DNA of 6,989 nucleotides from Bacteroidales bacterium UBA6117 (GTDB taxonomy: Bacteria > Bacteroidota > Bacteroidia > Bacteroidales > VadinHA17). Below, piece by piece: positions 6,945 to 6,989 of this stretch. Numbering within the stretch: the stretch's first letter is position 1; the number at the start of each line of letters is the position of its first letter. The stretch is taken from NCBI GenBank assembly GCA_002428385.1, contig DIWB01000036.1, forward strand, positions 1 to 6,989. Reading direction: 5' to 3'. Made by a program: the position numbers and the translations under genes. The notes below the pieces were generated by a model. That model did not search any database. It was not told where the DNA came from and worked only from the letters and a program-made list of their open reading frames with translations.

Positions 6945-6973
6945 GATCAGGCTCATTTTATAATAACCTGATC
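6945..6973. repeat. 7-bp inverted repeat with AT-rich loop near the right edge
   Basis: GATCAGG (6945-6951) and CCTGATC (6967-6973) are perfect inverted repeats separated by 15 bp of mostly A/T. Centre-to-centre spacing of 22 bp, about two helical turns, would suit a dimeric regulator, and the gene it serves may start beyond the window. No T-run or coding start accompanies it. Confidence 0.4.
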
Positions 6974-6989
6974 GAGTCAGTGATGACGG

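Larger units (their letters stand above)
6490..6989. other. Non-coding region downstream of valS (500 bp)
   Basis: I find no convincing gene here. A 78-residue minus-strand frame (6838-6602) lies across the palindrome cluster and looks like repeat-derived translation. No tRNA-like T-loop or other RNA gene signature is visible. The content that can be supported is a long compound hairpin at 6524-6561, a palindrome cluster at 6732-6825 and an inverted repeat at 6945-6973. Bases 6562-6731 are AT-rich at first and then include an imperfect CCCGTCC/GGGATGG pairing around 6673-6695. Bases 6826-6944 show nothing I can name. Confidence 0.7.

Noticed and set aside
6490..6989. CRISPR array, tRNA or insertion sequence in the gene-free stretch
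   Set aside because: The palindromes differ from one another and are not regularly spaced direct repeats. No tRNA T-loop or transposase frame is present.

Overview
The window looks like core chromosome of a Bacteroidota bacterium, most likely of the order Bacteroidales. Four things point there: a DUF4270-type protein followed by a Bacteroidetes-style outer-membrane barrel; a valyl-tRNA synthetase with the Bacteroidales wording around its motifs (for example GTDHASIATEAKVV); a TAnnTTTG-type promoter element with an upstream TTTG; and starts that mostly lack a strong Shine-Dalgarno. These assignments rest on reading the sequence and on remembered families, not on a database search.

Layout. Bases 1-1670 (+) hold the 3' end of a DUF4270-family gene and, 4 bp later, a complete 408-residue outer-membrane beta-barrel protein; the two look co-transcribed. 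This pair converges on a minus-strand pair, and the stop codons overlap by 4 bp (1667-1670). The minus-strand pair, read right to left, is a PLP-dependent class I/II aminotransferase (3608-2412) and, 13 bp later, a LytTR-type response regulator (2398-1667). No partner histidine kinase is visible. A 244-bp divergent intergenic region (3609-3852) separates the aminotransferase from valS. It holds a good candidate promoter for the minus-strand pair, a perfect 11-bp tandem repeat carrying the palindrome GTTATAAC just upstream of that promoter, a GC-rich hairpin, and a weaker candidate promoter for valS. valS (3853-6489) is complete and has all expected motifs.

The last 500 bp (6490-6989) have no credible gene. 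They contain a long compound hairpin 35 bp after valS, a cluster of three GC-rich palindromes resembling REP/BIME-type dispersed repeats, and a separate 7-bp inverted repeat near the right edge.

The genes do not form one pathway. They are an envelope gene pair, an amino-acid metabolism gene coupled to a regulator, and a housekeeping aminoacyl-tRNA synthetase. I found no clear new system. The points most worth following are the tandem GTTATAAC element beside the aminotransferase/LytTR promoter and the palindrome cluster after valS.
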